A stretch of 64,000 nt of DNA from Clostridia bacterium (GTDB lineage Bacteria; Bacillota; Clostridia; Lachnospirales; Lachnospiraceae): the NCBI GenBank assembly GCA_910576205.1, contig CAJTHL010000009.1:1-64000 (forward strand), in the 5' to 3' direction. The notes beneath the pieces were generated by a model that made no database searches, had not been told where the DNA came from, and saw only the letters and a program-made list of their open reading frames with translations. The position numbers and the translations under genes were made by a program. Below are positions 44,221 through 52,797 of the stretch, one piece after another. The first letter of the stretch is position 1, and every line of letters starts with the position of its first letter.

Positions 44221-45297
44221 TTATTCAAACACAACGCATGTCATGGATTGATTGACAAACTGGTTATTGTAGTGCTCCCCGTATCCCACGAGGCCCGCAT
44301 GATTGCCAAGAGTCCCCATCTCCCCCAGATATTCCTTCATATAGCCGTTCTCGCTGAACAGCTTATACCGGAACAGGCAGTTGACGGAAAATACAGCGGA
44401 ACGTCTGGGGAAATCCTGGCAGATCTTCTGAATCGTATCCCTGACAATCTGTCTATAATCCCCAAGCTCCAGCAGAATCAGCACGTCGGAGTCATTGACC
44501 TGCCGGAAACAGGCCAGAGCGTTTCCGCTGACCTCTTTTATGGAAATAATACAGGTTTCGTCCCCGTTGATCTTTCCGAAGGGATTTTTAAAGGTCTGGG
44601 TCAGAATCTCCTGCTCCGTCACGTGAAGAATATCCTGGTAAACCTGTCTTGCCGGCCTGCCATTTAAGGAACCCATTATGTATCTGGCCCTGTCCGTGTC
44701 AGAGGCGATAAACCGGTAATCCCCCTTCTGATGATAAATGTTTTCTTTATAGGCCTTTACGCGGCCGCCCAGATTCTTTACAAGGGCGTAAGCCACCCCA
44801 TCCTCATAAATCCGGCCATTGGCAGATATGCGGCCGCCGTCCCCGGTTCCTCCTACCAGGGAAATCCCCTGATGCCGGAGGGCCGTGTATATGGTAGTCA
44901 GCACGCCGGCATCATTGCCGGAACAAAAATCAATACAAATGGTATCCCTCTGGGAAGCGTTGACCCTTCTCAGATCCTCCTCCAGCCTTCTGATATATTT
45001 TACCGGCATCACCGATACCTGCTCCAGCACATTGGCCGCCGCCTTGACTCCATCCAGAAAGGCTACCACGCCCACGCCGTTTTCCGCCACCCTGGTATCG
45101 TAGCACATTCCGATACACCCGATGCTGGGCACCTGGGGATAAAGCTTCTCCAACTCTTTTACATGCTGCTCAAACTGGCCGCTGTTAGACATGAGCATAA
45201 TCAACTGCGGATTCGCCAGTCCACGGACTGCTTCCCGCAGATCGCCCCGCTGACTCATACCAAAAAACTGTCTCACAATATTTTTCCTCTCTTCCAT
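44221..45297 (-). CDS. FIST-domain sensor protein
   Basis: A protein of 358 residues with FIST_N (about 20-200) and FIST_C (about 220-350) domains: GCIGMCYDTRVAENGVGVVA, LVGGTGDGG and HAGLVGYGEHYN. FIST domains are thought to bind small ligands such as amino acids in signal transduction. It is soluble and cotranscribed with the soluble chemoreceptor, giving a two-protein cytoplasmic receptor. No che genes are in the window. Confidence 0.87.
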   Translation of the reverse strand: MEERKNIVRQFFGMSQRGDLREAVRGLANPQLIMLMSNSGQFEQHVKELEKLYPQVPSIGCIGMCYDTRVAENGVGVVAFLDGVKAAANVLEQVSVMPVKYIRRLEEDLRRVNASQRDTICIDFCSGNDAGVLTTIYTALRHQGISLVGGTGDGGRISANGRIYEDGVAYALVKNLGGRVKAYKENIYHQKGDYRFIASDTDRARYIMGSLNGRPARQVYQDILHVTEQEILTQTFKNPFGKINGDETCIISIKEVSGNALACFRQVNDSDVLILLELGDYRQIVRDTIQKICQDFPRRSAVFSVNCLFRYKLFSENGYMKEYLGEMGTLGNHAGLVGYGEHYNNQFVNQSMTCVVFE

Positions 45298-45382
45298 TAA
45301 TTGTTAATCCCTATGTAAATGCTATTATACTTGATGTTTTTACCCAACGTCAAGAATAATTGCCTTCTTTTCATAATACCAC

Positions 45383-45431
45383 AAAAATGCCAGAGAGAAA
45401 CTATTTTTTTCAAAAAAGTCTGTCTCTGGCA
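45383..45431 (-). terminator. Long hairpin terminator after the RHH gene
   Basis: TGCCAGAGA (45388-45396) and TCTCTGGCA (45423-45431) enclose an A/T-paired inner stem. ATTTTTG follows on the minus strand. It ends the SPFH-RHH operon. Confidence 0.75.
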
Positions 45432-45457
45432 CAATTTATTTCCGGCTTTATCTGCCT

Positions 45458-45661
45458 CTACTCAATGTTAATGTTAAGAGGCTTATCTATCTCCTCGGAA
45501 ACATATTTTCCGTTCTTTTTCCTCTGGCGCACACACTCGGAGAGGAGGTATTCAATCTGCCCGTTTACGGAGCGGAAATCATCCTCCGCCCAGGCGGCAA
45601 TCTCCCCGTACAGCCTGGCGGAAAGCCGAAGCGGGATCTGCTTTTTTCCGGTATCCGCCAT
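45458..45661 (-). CDS. Arc-like ribbon-helix-helix protein
   Basis: A protein of 67 residues: KKQIPLRLSARLYGEIAAWA followed by DDFRSVNGQIEYLLSECVRQ, the ribbon-helix-helix pattern of Arc-type DNA-binding proteins that often follows SPFH genes in Clostridia. It begins 2 bases after the SPFH stop. It may autoregulate; the SPFH promoter is full of GATAT repeats. Confidence 0.83.
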   Translation of the reverse strand: MADTGKKQIPLRLSARLYGEIAAWAEDDFRSVNGQIEYLLSECVRQRKKNGKYVSEEIDKPLNINIE

Positions 45662-45663
45662 AA

Positions 45664-46695
45664 TCAGTACAGGCTGCCGGAATTTACAACCGGCTGGGCG
45701 TCATGGTTTCCGCACAACACCACCAGAAGATTGGATACCATAGCCGCCTTTCTCTCCTCGTCCAGTTCTACGGTATTCTTTTCGCTGAGGCGTTCCAGAG
45801 CCATCTCCACCATTCCCACGGCTCCGTCCACGATCATTTTTCTGGCGTCCACAATAGCGGAAGCCTGCTGCCTCTGCAGCATCACAGCCGCAATCTCCGG
45901 CGCGTAGGCAAGGTAGGTGATCCTGGCCTCCAGGATTTCCAGCCCGGCCTCCGCCACCTTCTGCTGAATCTCGTCGCGGATGCGGGAAGCCACGATCTCA
46001 CTGGAGCCCCGGAGGCTCCCCTCATCGGCAATGCCGTCCCCGGTGGTGTCCACATTGGGCGCCATGTCGTAGGGATAAATCCGCACAATATCCCGCAGGG
46101 CGCTGTCACACTGAAGGGAGAGGTATTCCTTGTAATTGTCCACCTGGAAAACCGCCTTTGCGGTATCCACCACCCGCCAGGTAACGGCAATGCCGATCTC
46201 CACTGGATTTCCCAGACAGTCGTTGATCTTCTGACGACTGTTATTCAAGGTCATGACTTTAAGAGAAATCTTCTTTCCAAAGCTGACCTCCGCATTCACC
46301 GCCCCCGCCCCGTTGGCAATAACAAGAGCCTTTCCTGTTCCCCCGTCCACATCCCCGCTCTGGCTAAGTCTTGTTCTGGCGGCCGGGTTTACGCTGGTGC
46401 AGAATGGATTTACATAATAAAATCCTGGTTCCCGAAGGGTCCCCACATAATTTCCAAAGAGGGTCAGCACTACCGCCTCCTGGGGCTTCAATACCGTAAG
46501 ACCCAGGAAAGGAATCCATCCCAGAACCATCCATACCACGCCCACTGCAACCAGGATTCCCCAAATCACAGGGACACCATTTTCCTCCAGAATACAGCCG
46601 GCTACGATACAGCCTATGCCCGCCGCATACAACAGAACAAGAAGCAGCAGCATGGATACGCCGTTTTTCTTGATATTTAAAGTCTTTTCCTTCAT
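45664..46695 (-). CDS. SPFH/band-7 membrane protein
   Basis: A protein of 343 residues. Two hydrophobic segments lie at about 14-35 and 42-68. The SPFH domain (70-270) includes GLTVLKPQEAVVLTLFGNYV, PGFYYVNPF and ARITYLAYAPEIAAVMLQRQ, followed by a helical oligomerisation tail. It forms membrane-bound oligomers that organise microdomains. GGAGG is 8 bases before the ATG. Confidence 0.92.
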   Translation of the reverse strand: MKEKTLNIKKNGVSMLLLLVLLYAAGIGCIVAGCILEENGVPVIWGILVAVGVVWMVLGWIPFLGLTVLKPQEAVVLTLFGNYVGTLREPGFYYVNPFCTSVNPAARTRLSQSGDVDGGTGKALVIANGAGAVNAEVSFGKKISLKVMTLNNSRQKINDCLGNPVEIGIAVTWRVVDTAKAVFQVDNYKEYLSLQCDSALRDIVRIYPYDMAPNVDTTGDGIADEGSLRGSSEIVASRIRDEIQQKVAEAGLEILEARITYLAYAPEIAAVMLQRQQASAIVDARKMIVDGAVGMVEMALERLSEKNTVELDEERKAAMVSNLLVVLCGNHDAQPVVNSGSLY

Positions 46696-46726
46696 TTTTA
46701 TATCCTCCGTTCTTTTTGATATAAAA

Positions 46727-46755
46727 ATGATATCATATCAATATCTATATGTCAA
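46727..46755 (-). promoter_or_regulatory. Promoter of the SPFH-RHH operon with GATAT repeats
   Basis: TTGACA (46750-46755), 17-base spacer, TATCAT (46727-46732) on the minus strand. The spacer and -10 box hold GATATTGATATGATATC, a set of direct and inverted GATAT copies suitable for a ribbon-helix-helix dimer. Confidence 0.75.
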
Positions 46756-46762
46756 GAATCTT

Positions 46763-49693
46763 TTACTGGACTCCTGTAAACAGCATAAAAGAACTGCATT
46801 CTGCCTGGGGACTGTACTCCAGGGCCGTGGCGAAGGGATTGTGAAGCCGGGTAAATGGCCAGCCTTCCCTGGCATAAAACTCCTCCCCTGTATAATCCAG
46901 CTCCTCCATGGCAGGCCCCTCCACAATCCGTGCAGCCAGGTAGCGGGTCCGCTCCAGTACCTGCATATTTTCCGACGCAGGCTCTATTCCTATAAACTCT
47001 GCCAGAAGTCCCTCCCGCAGCCGGTAGAAAACCGCGCATTCCAGCGGTTCTTCCCGGAAAGCAGCCGTGTCCGTGGGATTGAGAAGAAAGGAATACCCAT
47101 AGAGGGATTCCCCTCCGTCCAGTTCATACCGGTAAAAACGAAGCTCCTCCAGGTCTTCCCCGCAGTACCGCCGGGCGCTTTCCCGGATTTTTTCCTTTGC
47201 CCCATCCCAGTCAGCAGCCAGAAAATCCCCTTCCGGGTTACCGTCTATGTAATACAGAATCCGGATATCCGAAGCCGCCGCGTCCTGTCCCAGCTCCCTG
47301 TCCTTTGGCCAGAGCGCCGCAAGCCCCATTTCTCCGGCGAAATCCATGCTTCCATAATACCAGTCCGCCGGCTTGGCGGCAAAAAACCTGGTAGGGCACA
47401 TCTCCCCGGAGGCCGTCTGGCAAAACGACCACCCAAAGCCCTCCTCCCCGTTGGCATGGAGAAGATAATAGTCCAGGCAGGGAACCAGAAGCGTTTCCCC
47501 CGGGTAAATGAGACTGCTATCCAAAGCAGCCCCAGCCTGTTCCTCCACCCGCTCCAGATTGGGATAGTCTGATCCGTCCCCGTAAAATTTCCCGGCAATG
47601 TCCCAGAGCGTATCCCCGGGCAGCACGGTATATTCCGTATCCTCCTTAGGCCCCATACGCAGGTGAATGTAGTCCTGCGGGTCCGTTCCCGCATAATCCG
47701 GCATAGCGGAAAGTAACTCCCAGGTGTCTGTATCGGATAGGGACAGCCCTTTGCCGCCCTGGGCGCCCTCTCCCCAAATACCCTCTCCTAAAGCCATCTC
47801 CTGCTCCAACACTGCCATTTCCTCCTCTGACAGCTTGTACACCCCGGCCTGGCGGTAATCCTGGCTGGCTCTGTGGGGAAGATAATAACAGTTTCTTGTC
47901 TGACCCTCCTGGGGATTTATAAGGTTGCAGGCAATGCCGTAGACAGGCGCATAAAAGCTTAAGGAACGCTGACTCACCGTGATCTCCCCTGTATTCCGGC
48001 AGGAATCCACAAGACCGCCGTTGGAAGCACAGATTCCCGCCGTAATCAGGGACTGGGTATACTCCATATCCGCCTGCTCCACGTGAACATTCCCGGCATT
48101 GACACACAGACGTATCTCTCCTCTGCTGGCCCCGGCAATGCCGCCGCAAAGCTGTGGCCCCTCCACTTTTCCCCTATTTTTACAGTTCTCTACCTTTCCC
48201 TCTGTATAGAGGTTTCCCACAATTCCCCCGGATGCATAGTTCATATAGCCGGTATCGGAAATAATATCCAGGGACACCCTCCCCTCATTCTGGCAGTTTT
48301 CGATAATTCCCTGGGCCGCCCGGCAAAGGCCTCCTGCATAGAGGGTTTCCCTGGCCCAGCGTTCCTCTCCCCGCTCCCCCTGGTAATCCCTTCCGCCTTC
48401 CACGATTCCTCTAAAACGGCAGTCCCTCATTTCCCCGTAATGGACGGCCGCAATCCCGCCGGCCTCCCATGCCCCCAGCACATGCGCCTCTACTTCGCAC
48501 CCCTCAATCCTTCCATAGCCCGCAAAGCAGAGGGCGGAAGCCGGAACCACCTGGACCTCTCCATCCTCGTCAAGATAAGCGCTTTTCTCATAGGTTGTCT
48601 GAAACAGGGACTTCCTTATTTTCAGATTTGTCACAGACGACGCCTCCTCCAGAATGCAGAAAACCGGCATCTCCATTTTTGAATAATACCCCTCCAGGGC
48701 ATATCCGTTTCCGTCAAAATGACCGCTGTAATTTACCATACAATCATATTGATTTTCCGGAGGCTCCTCCTCCCAGCGCTCCCAGCCGCTGGTATCGTTC
48801 AACACAATATCCGCCGTCAGCCTGGCATCACTGTTCTCATATCCGCTCTCCACCCGGTCGATAAACCACACAAACCCTTCCCGGGAACAAATCAGAAAAT
48901 ATCCCTCCTCATCCTGGCAAAGGGAAGGGGAAAAAAATTCGTCGGTGTCAAAAAGGAAAAAATTAATAAGCAAAAGCCCTCCCAGAGCCGTCGCCGCCAC
49001 CCTGGCAAAGAGAAGCTTTTTCCTCCCAGGCTCCTCCCCTTTTCGCCATCCCTTTCCCAGAAACCGCAGAAATCCGGCGCAAATCCCCGCCAGAAGCAAA
49101 AAGAGAAACGTCAGCGCAGTAAGGGGGATATTTTCCTCCCCCCAAAATAACCATCCCTCAATTCCCAGAAGCATAGCCTCCCACCCCACCATAAAGGGAA
49201 CCCGCAGAGCCCCTTTCCATCCATACCTTTCAAAAAGAGAGAGAGGATAGGCCGACACATACACCAGAAGAAATAAAAGCGTCCCCGTAAGGGCCTTTTC
49301 CAGGAAACCTCCATCCTCCACCAGAAAACACAGTCCCTCCGATAAGAGTGCAAGAAAAAGCCCAGCCGCCCAGCCAGATCCTCCAAAGAACCGTTTCCGC
49401 CACCCGTCCCATCCATGGAAAAGCGTAACTCCCAATAGAAGCTGAAGCGCCGTCACCCCCAGAAAGCACCCAGGCAGCACAATCCATTTCCTGTTCAGCA
49501 GAAAATTATCATACCCGGATAAAACCCAGGCTACCGAAAATAAAATATAAATGCAGGCAAGCCCCAGCTCCAAAACCCCAAGGAAAAGGGAGACCCCTTT
49601 AAAAGCCTTCTCCACCCTCTCTGACGTCTGCCCCATATGTACTTCCGCCCTTTTTGTTTCCTCCCGTTTAATTTCCTTTTGTTCTTCTCCCAT
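46763..49693 (-). CDS. Large membrane protein with GLUG-like repeats and LysM domain
   Basis: A protein of 976 residues. An N-terminal cytoplasmic tail of 30 is followed by about seven membrane helices (35-250). The extracytoplasmic part has GLUG-type repeats (about 330-600; GGIAAVHYGEMRDCRFRGIV, SGGIVGNLYTEGKVENCKNR, GGIAGASRGEIRLCVNAGNV). A LysM domain lies at about 683-730 (YTVLPGDTLWDIAGKFYGDG). The final 240 residues have no family I know. LysM suggests peptidoglycan binding; the role is unknown. The combination is unusual. An upstream ATG choice at residue 20 is possible. Confidence 0.75.
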   Translation of the reverse strand: MGEEQKEIKREETKRAEVHMGQTSERVEKAFKGVSLFLGVLELGLACIYILFSVAWVLSGYDNFLLNRKWIVLPGCFLGVTALQLLLGVTLFHGWDGWRKRFFGGSGWAAGLFLALLSEGLCFLVEDGGFLEKALTGTLLFLLVYVSAYPLSLFERYGWKGALRVPFMVGWEAMLLGIEGWLFWGEENIPLTALTFLFLLLAGICAGFLRFLGKGWRKGEEPGRKKLLFARVAATALGGLLLINFFLFDTDEFFSPSLCQDEEGYFLICSREGFVWFIDRVESGYENSDARLTADIVLNDTSGWERWEEEPPENQYDCMVNYSGHFDGNGYALEGYYSKMEMPVFCILEEASSVTNLKIRKSLFQTTYEKSAYLDEDGEVQVVPASALCFAGYGRIEGCEVEAHVLGAWEAGGIAAVHYGEMRDCRFRGIVEGGRDYQGERGEERWARETLYAGGLCRAAQGIIENCQNEGRVSLDIISDTGYMNYASGGIVGNLYTEGKVENCKNRGKVEGPQLCGGIAGASRGEIRLCVNAGNVHVEQADMEYTQSLITAGICASNGGLVDSCRNTGEITVSQRSLSFYAPVYGIACNLINPQEGQTRNCYYLPHRASQDYRQAGVYKLSEEEMAVLEQEMALGEGIWGEGAQGGKGLSLSDTDTWELLSAMPDYAGTDPQDYIHLRMGPKEDTEYTVLPGDTLWDIAGKFYGDGSDYPNLERVEEQAGAALDSSLIYPGETLLVPCLDYYLLHANGEEGFGWSFCQTASGEMCPTRFFAAKPADWYYGSMDFAGEMGLAALWPKDRELGQDAAASDIRILYYIDGNPEGDFLAADWDGAKEKIRESARRYCGEDLEELRFYRYELDGGESLYGYSFLLNPTDTAAFREEPLECAVFYRLREGLLAEFIGIEPASENMQVLERTRYLAARIVEGPAMEELDYTGEEFYAREGWPFTRLHNPFATALEYSPQAECSSFMLFTGVQ

Positions 49694-49839
49694 TTTCCTG
49701 GCATCCCCTTTTCCAAAATGCTCTCAGCTATCAATAATCCATGAGATTATTATAAAGAAATTAAACTATAAAATCAATGCACCATCTCCCACCCCCGAAA
49801 CATATAATATACAAATTATATGATAGGAATTACCACAAT

Positions 49840-50763
49840 ATGTATATTTTCTTCACTGCATTTCTCCTCATTATTATTCTCTTTGCCATCCTGAACCATT
49901 GCCGCGCAAAGTCCATACGGAAAAAGATCTGCTGTCTTTCAACCTGTGAGAAAATCCAGCAGTTAAATGACCTGATGGCCCCCTTCGGCTTCTACTACTC
50001 GCCATGCCAGGATATCTTCACCTCCTGTATAGACGCCTGGCAGAGAGAATTCGGCTACTGTGCCCTCTACGACCAGGCCGCGCCCTTTGCCCAGATGGTC
50101 ATTGACTGCGAACCCGTATACTTTGACTATGAAGGCCGTACCTGGCTAATCGAGCTGTGGAAGGGTCAGTACGGCATCAACACCGGGGCGGAGATCGGCA
50201 TCTACCACGCGGATTCCCTGATTTCCCCGGAAGAATATGCCACAACCCTGTTTCACGCCGTGTCCGACAGGGAAATGCTGGAGATGTCCATGGAGCTCTG
50301 GCAGGGAAAGCAGCGGCTGTTTCACTATTGCCATCGCCACTGGTGGCTGACAGGTTTCCGCCTGGGATGCTTTTCCCAGCCTTATGACCTTACCTTGAAG
50401 GCCTCTCTCCAGTTCCCGGACTTTGAGATGATGAATGCCTTCCGGGAAGCGCTTGCGAAAAGCTGCTGCCCTGTGGACGATTTTTCCTTCAGCGGTCTGT
50501 CCGTGACGGTCATTTTCCAGGAACCTTGTTCCAGACAGCCCTGTCAGCGTTTCCCCCTGTCCTGCAGGTTCTCCCAGTGGAAAAACAGGCTCTTTTGCCG
50601 GCTCTTCCTCTGGATAACGCGACCCTTTACCTGCACGGCCGACCGGATACTGTATCTCTACTATTTCCTGCCCTTCGCGTTTTCCAGGGCAGCCCAGGTC
50701 TGCAAGCCCCACCGCTATAAAACACGCCGCCACAAACGGCACAGAAAAAACGCCGCCGCATAA
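49840..50763 (+). CDS. DUF4474 protein
   Basis: A protein of 307 residues. A signal anchor (YIFFTAFLLIIILFAILNHC) is followed by the DUF4474 domain: APFGFYYSPCQDIFTSCIDA, WQREFGYCALYDQAA and YEGRTWLIELWKGQYGINTG. The family is common in Lachnospiraceae and has no known function. The C-terminal 30 residues are very basic. The ATG at 49840 has AGGA about 11 bases upstream; the frame is open to 49777. Confidence 0.8.
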   Translation: MYIFFTAFLLIIILFAILNHCRAKSIRKKICCLSTCEKIQQLNDLMAPFGFYYSPCQDIFTSCIDAWQREFGYCALYDQAAPFAQMVIDCEPVYFDYEGRTWLIELWKGQYGINTGAEIGIYHADSLISPEEYATTLFHAVSDREMLEMSMELWQGKQRLFHYCHRHWWLTGFRLGCFSQPYDLTLKASLQFPDFEMMNAFREALAKSCCPVDDFSFSGLSVTVIFQEPCSRQPCQRFPLSCRFSQWKNRLFCRLFLWITRPFTCTADRILYLYYFLPFAFSRAAQVCKPHRYKTRRHKRHRKNAAA

Positions 50764-50810
50764 AGTATATCGTATGCAAAACACCGGAAAAAGCGGAAGT
50801 AAAGCATTAT

Positions 50811-50905
50811 CCGCATCTGCCTGTAGTGACCTCCGGAAGGATTTATGAACGCTTCAGCGTTTGGAAATTCTTCCAGTGCCACCAGGTCGCGAAAGGCAGA
50901 TGCGG
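50811..50905. repeat. Dispersed hairpin element, copy 4
   Basis: CCGCATCTGCC (50811-50821) and GGCAGATGCGG (50895-50905) are perfect 11-base terminal inverted repeats about 73 bases apart. An inner hairpin AACGC-TTCA-GCGTT sits between them. It ends 27 bases before the phosphoesterase start. Confidence 0.7.
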
Positions 50906-50932
50906 GACTATAATAAGGAAAGGAAAATTATC

Positions 50933-51853
50933 ATGGGGTACGAAAAAAGACTGGAGAGGGCCTTTGGAAATGCGCCGGTTCTTCCCCTGCGGGCAGACTC
51001 CCGGTATGTCTTTTTCAGCGACTGCCATCGGGGAAACGGAAGCTCCAACGACAATTTTCTGAAAAACCAGCACCTGTATTTTGCCGCGCTACAGTATTAT
51101 TTCCAGCAGGGCTACACCTATGTGGAACTGGGGGACGGGGATGAGCTCTGGGAAAACCGCTCCATGGAGCAGATTATCGACGTACACAGCAACGCCTTCT
51201 GGATGCTGGCCCGTTTCTATGAGCAGGGACGCCTCTATCTCCTGTTCGGAAACCATGACATGGTAAAGAAAAATACACGCTATACAGACAAAACCTGCTC
51301 TTCCTATTTCTGTACGGAGCGACAGGGGGCTGCGCCCCTTTTTCCCTCCCTGGCTGTCCAGGAAGGATATATTCTGGAGGACTGCCTGCTGGGTGCCTCC
51401 ATTTATCTTACCCACGGTCACCAGGCCGACCTCTGGAACAGTGTTTTCTGGCGCCTAAGCCGTTTTCTGGTACGGTATCTCTGGAAACCCCTGGAGCATA
51501 TCGGTTTCCTGGATCCCACCAGCGCGGCAAAAAACTATAAGGTAAAAGAAAAGACGGAGCGTCGCCTTGCCGCCTGGGCAAAGGCCCATGGCTGTGTCCT
51601 GATCTGCGGCCACACCCACCGCCCAACCCTTGGCACCGCCGTCTCCCCCTACTGCAATACAGGCAGCTGCGTCCATCCCCGGTGCGTTACCTGCCTGGAA
51701 CTGAAATGCCGTCATCTGACCCTGGTAAAATGGAGCACCTCAGTCCACAGAGACGGAAGCCTCTTTGTGGAACGGGAGGAGCTGACGGATAGCATCTGTC
51801 TGGACACATTTTCAGAGCTCACAGACTGTCAGAGGACTCCCTTTCCATACTGA
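50933..51853 (+). CDS. Calcineurin-like metallophosphoesterase
   Basis: A protein of 306 residues with all metal-binding motifs: FFSDCHRGNG, GDGDELWEN, FGNHDM, LTHGHQAD and GHTHRP. These resemble the LpxH/UDP-diacylglucosamine type in order, but Gram-positive members have other or unknown substrates. Cys-rich patches near 130 and 265 are unusual. AAGGAAAGG is 9 bases before the ATG at 50933. The leader contains repeat copy 4. Confidence 0.88.
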   Translation: MGYEKRLERAFGNAPVLPLRADSRYVFFSDCHRGNGSSNDNFLKNQHLYFAALQYYFQQGYTYVELGDGDELWENRSMEQIIDVHSNAFWMLARFYEQGRLYLLFGNHDMVKKNTRYTDKTCSSYFCTERQGAAPLFPSLAVQEGYILEDCLLGASIYLTHGHQADLWNSVFWRLSRFLVRYLWKPLEHIGFLDPTSAAKNYKVKEKTERRLAAWAKAHGCVLICGHTHRPTLGTAVSPYCNTGSCVHPRCVTCLELKCRHLTLVKWSTSVHRDGSLFVEREELTDSICLDTFSELTDCQRTPFPY

Positions 51854-51886
51854 AGAGGCTGGTATCCCGCCGTCTCCATAAGAAAA

Positions 51887-51931
51887 AATGTCCCTGGCCT
51901 TCCACAAAACAGGAAAGGAACCAGGGACATT
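51887..51931. terminator. Bidirectional terminator at the end of the Wood-Ljungdahl cluster
   Basis: AATGTCCCTGG and CCAGGGACATT form an 11-bp stem with a 23-base loop. On the minus strand TTTTTTCTTA follows. It lies between the converging phosphoesterase and acsE genes. Confidence 0.85.
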
Positions 51932-51965
51932 CTCTTATTTACATCTCATCACCGCACACGCCGGA

Positions 51966-52751
51966 TTACAGCTCCAGATAGGAATCTGCGTACAAGGTAT
52001 TGTTCTTGATGATATCACAGGACTTAATGGTCTCCATCAGTCTTAAATCACAGGGATTTACGATGGCGGAGGTCAGACCGCACTGCATAGCCATAGCTAC
52101 CATAGCGGAGTCCATAATAGGACGGATGTGCTTGGGCATTCCGTTGGAGTTATTGGACAGACCGCCGGTGGAGTTCAGCTCCATGTCGGAGATCATCTTG
52201 ATGCACTCCAGGATCTGCTCCTGTTTGTCCTGCATTCCCTTAATTACCAGGAACAGGGGGTCAAACCACATATCGGTGGGCTCCATGCCGTGCTCCATAC
52301 CTCTCTCCAGCATGGTCTGGCAGTATGCCATACGCTCGTCGTTGTCCTTTGCAATGCCTTCGCCGTTGCAAAGAGCGATTACAATAGCGTCATTTGCAGC
52401 AGCCAGGTCGATGTACTCGATTCTGCCGGCGGCATCCGCGGAGTTTACGATGGGTTTTCCCTTGGAACGGTTGTATACGGAGATTCCTGCCTCGATAGCT
52501 GCCTTGTTTGCAGTATCCAGAGCCAGGGGTACATTGTCGAAGTTGCCCTGGAGCAGTTCCACAGCCCATTTCATCAGCTCGGGACCATCGTTCTCAGCAG
52601 GTCCGATATTCACGTCCAGGTAGGTTGCGCCTGCATCCAGCTGCTCTTTCGCACGCTTAAGGATGGGCTCCGGATCTCTGCTGGTAAATGCCCGGTTAAT
52701 TGCCGGAGCTGTTGTGGAAAGTCTCTCTCCAATGACTACGAATTTTGCCAT
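51966..52751 (-). CDS. acsE: Methyltetrahydrofolate:corrinoid/iron-sulfur protein methyltransferase
   Basis: A protein of 261 residues, usual length. The pterin-binding TIM barrel shows VIGERLSTTAPAINRAFTSR, ATYLDVNIGPAENDGPELMK, PLALDTANKAAIEAG, and SNNSNGMPKHIRP (proton-shuttle Asn region). It moves the methyl group from CH3-tetrahydrofolate to cob(I)alamin of AcsCD. AGGAG precedes the ATG. It is the last gene of the cluster, 46 bases after acsC, and is followed by a strong terminator. Confidence 0.95.
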   Translation of the reverse strand: MAKFVVIGERLSTTAPAINRAFTSRDPEPILKRAKEQLDAGATYLDVNIGPAENDGPELMKWAVELLQGNFDNVPLALDTANKAAIEAGISVYNRSKGKPIVNSADAAGRIEYIDLAAANDAIVIALCNGEGIAKDNDERMAYCQTMLERGMEHGMEPTDMWFDPLFLVIKGMQDKQEQILECIKMISDMELNSTGGLSNNSNGMPKHIRPIMDSAMVAMAMQCGLTSAIVNPCDLRLMETIKSCDIIKNNTLYADSYLEL

Positions 52752-52797
52752 AATTCTTCTCCTTTAATTTTTAATAAATTTACGCGAAACCGTCTAT

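Noticed and set aside
45703..46680. Plus-strand open frame of 325 codons
   Set aside because: Antisense shadow of the SPFH gene.
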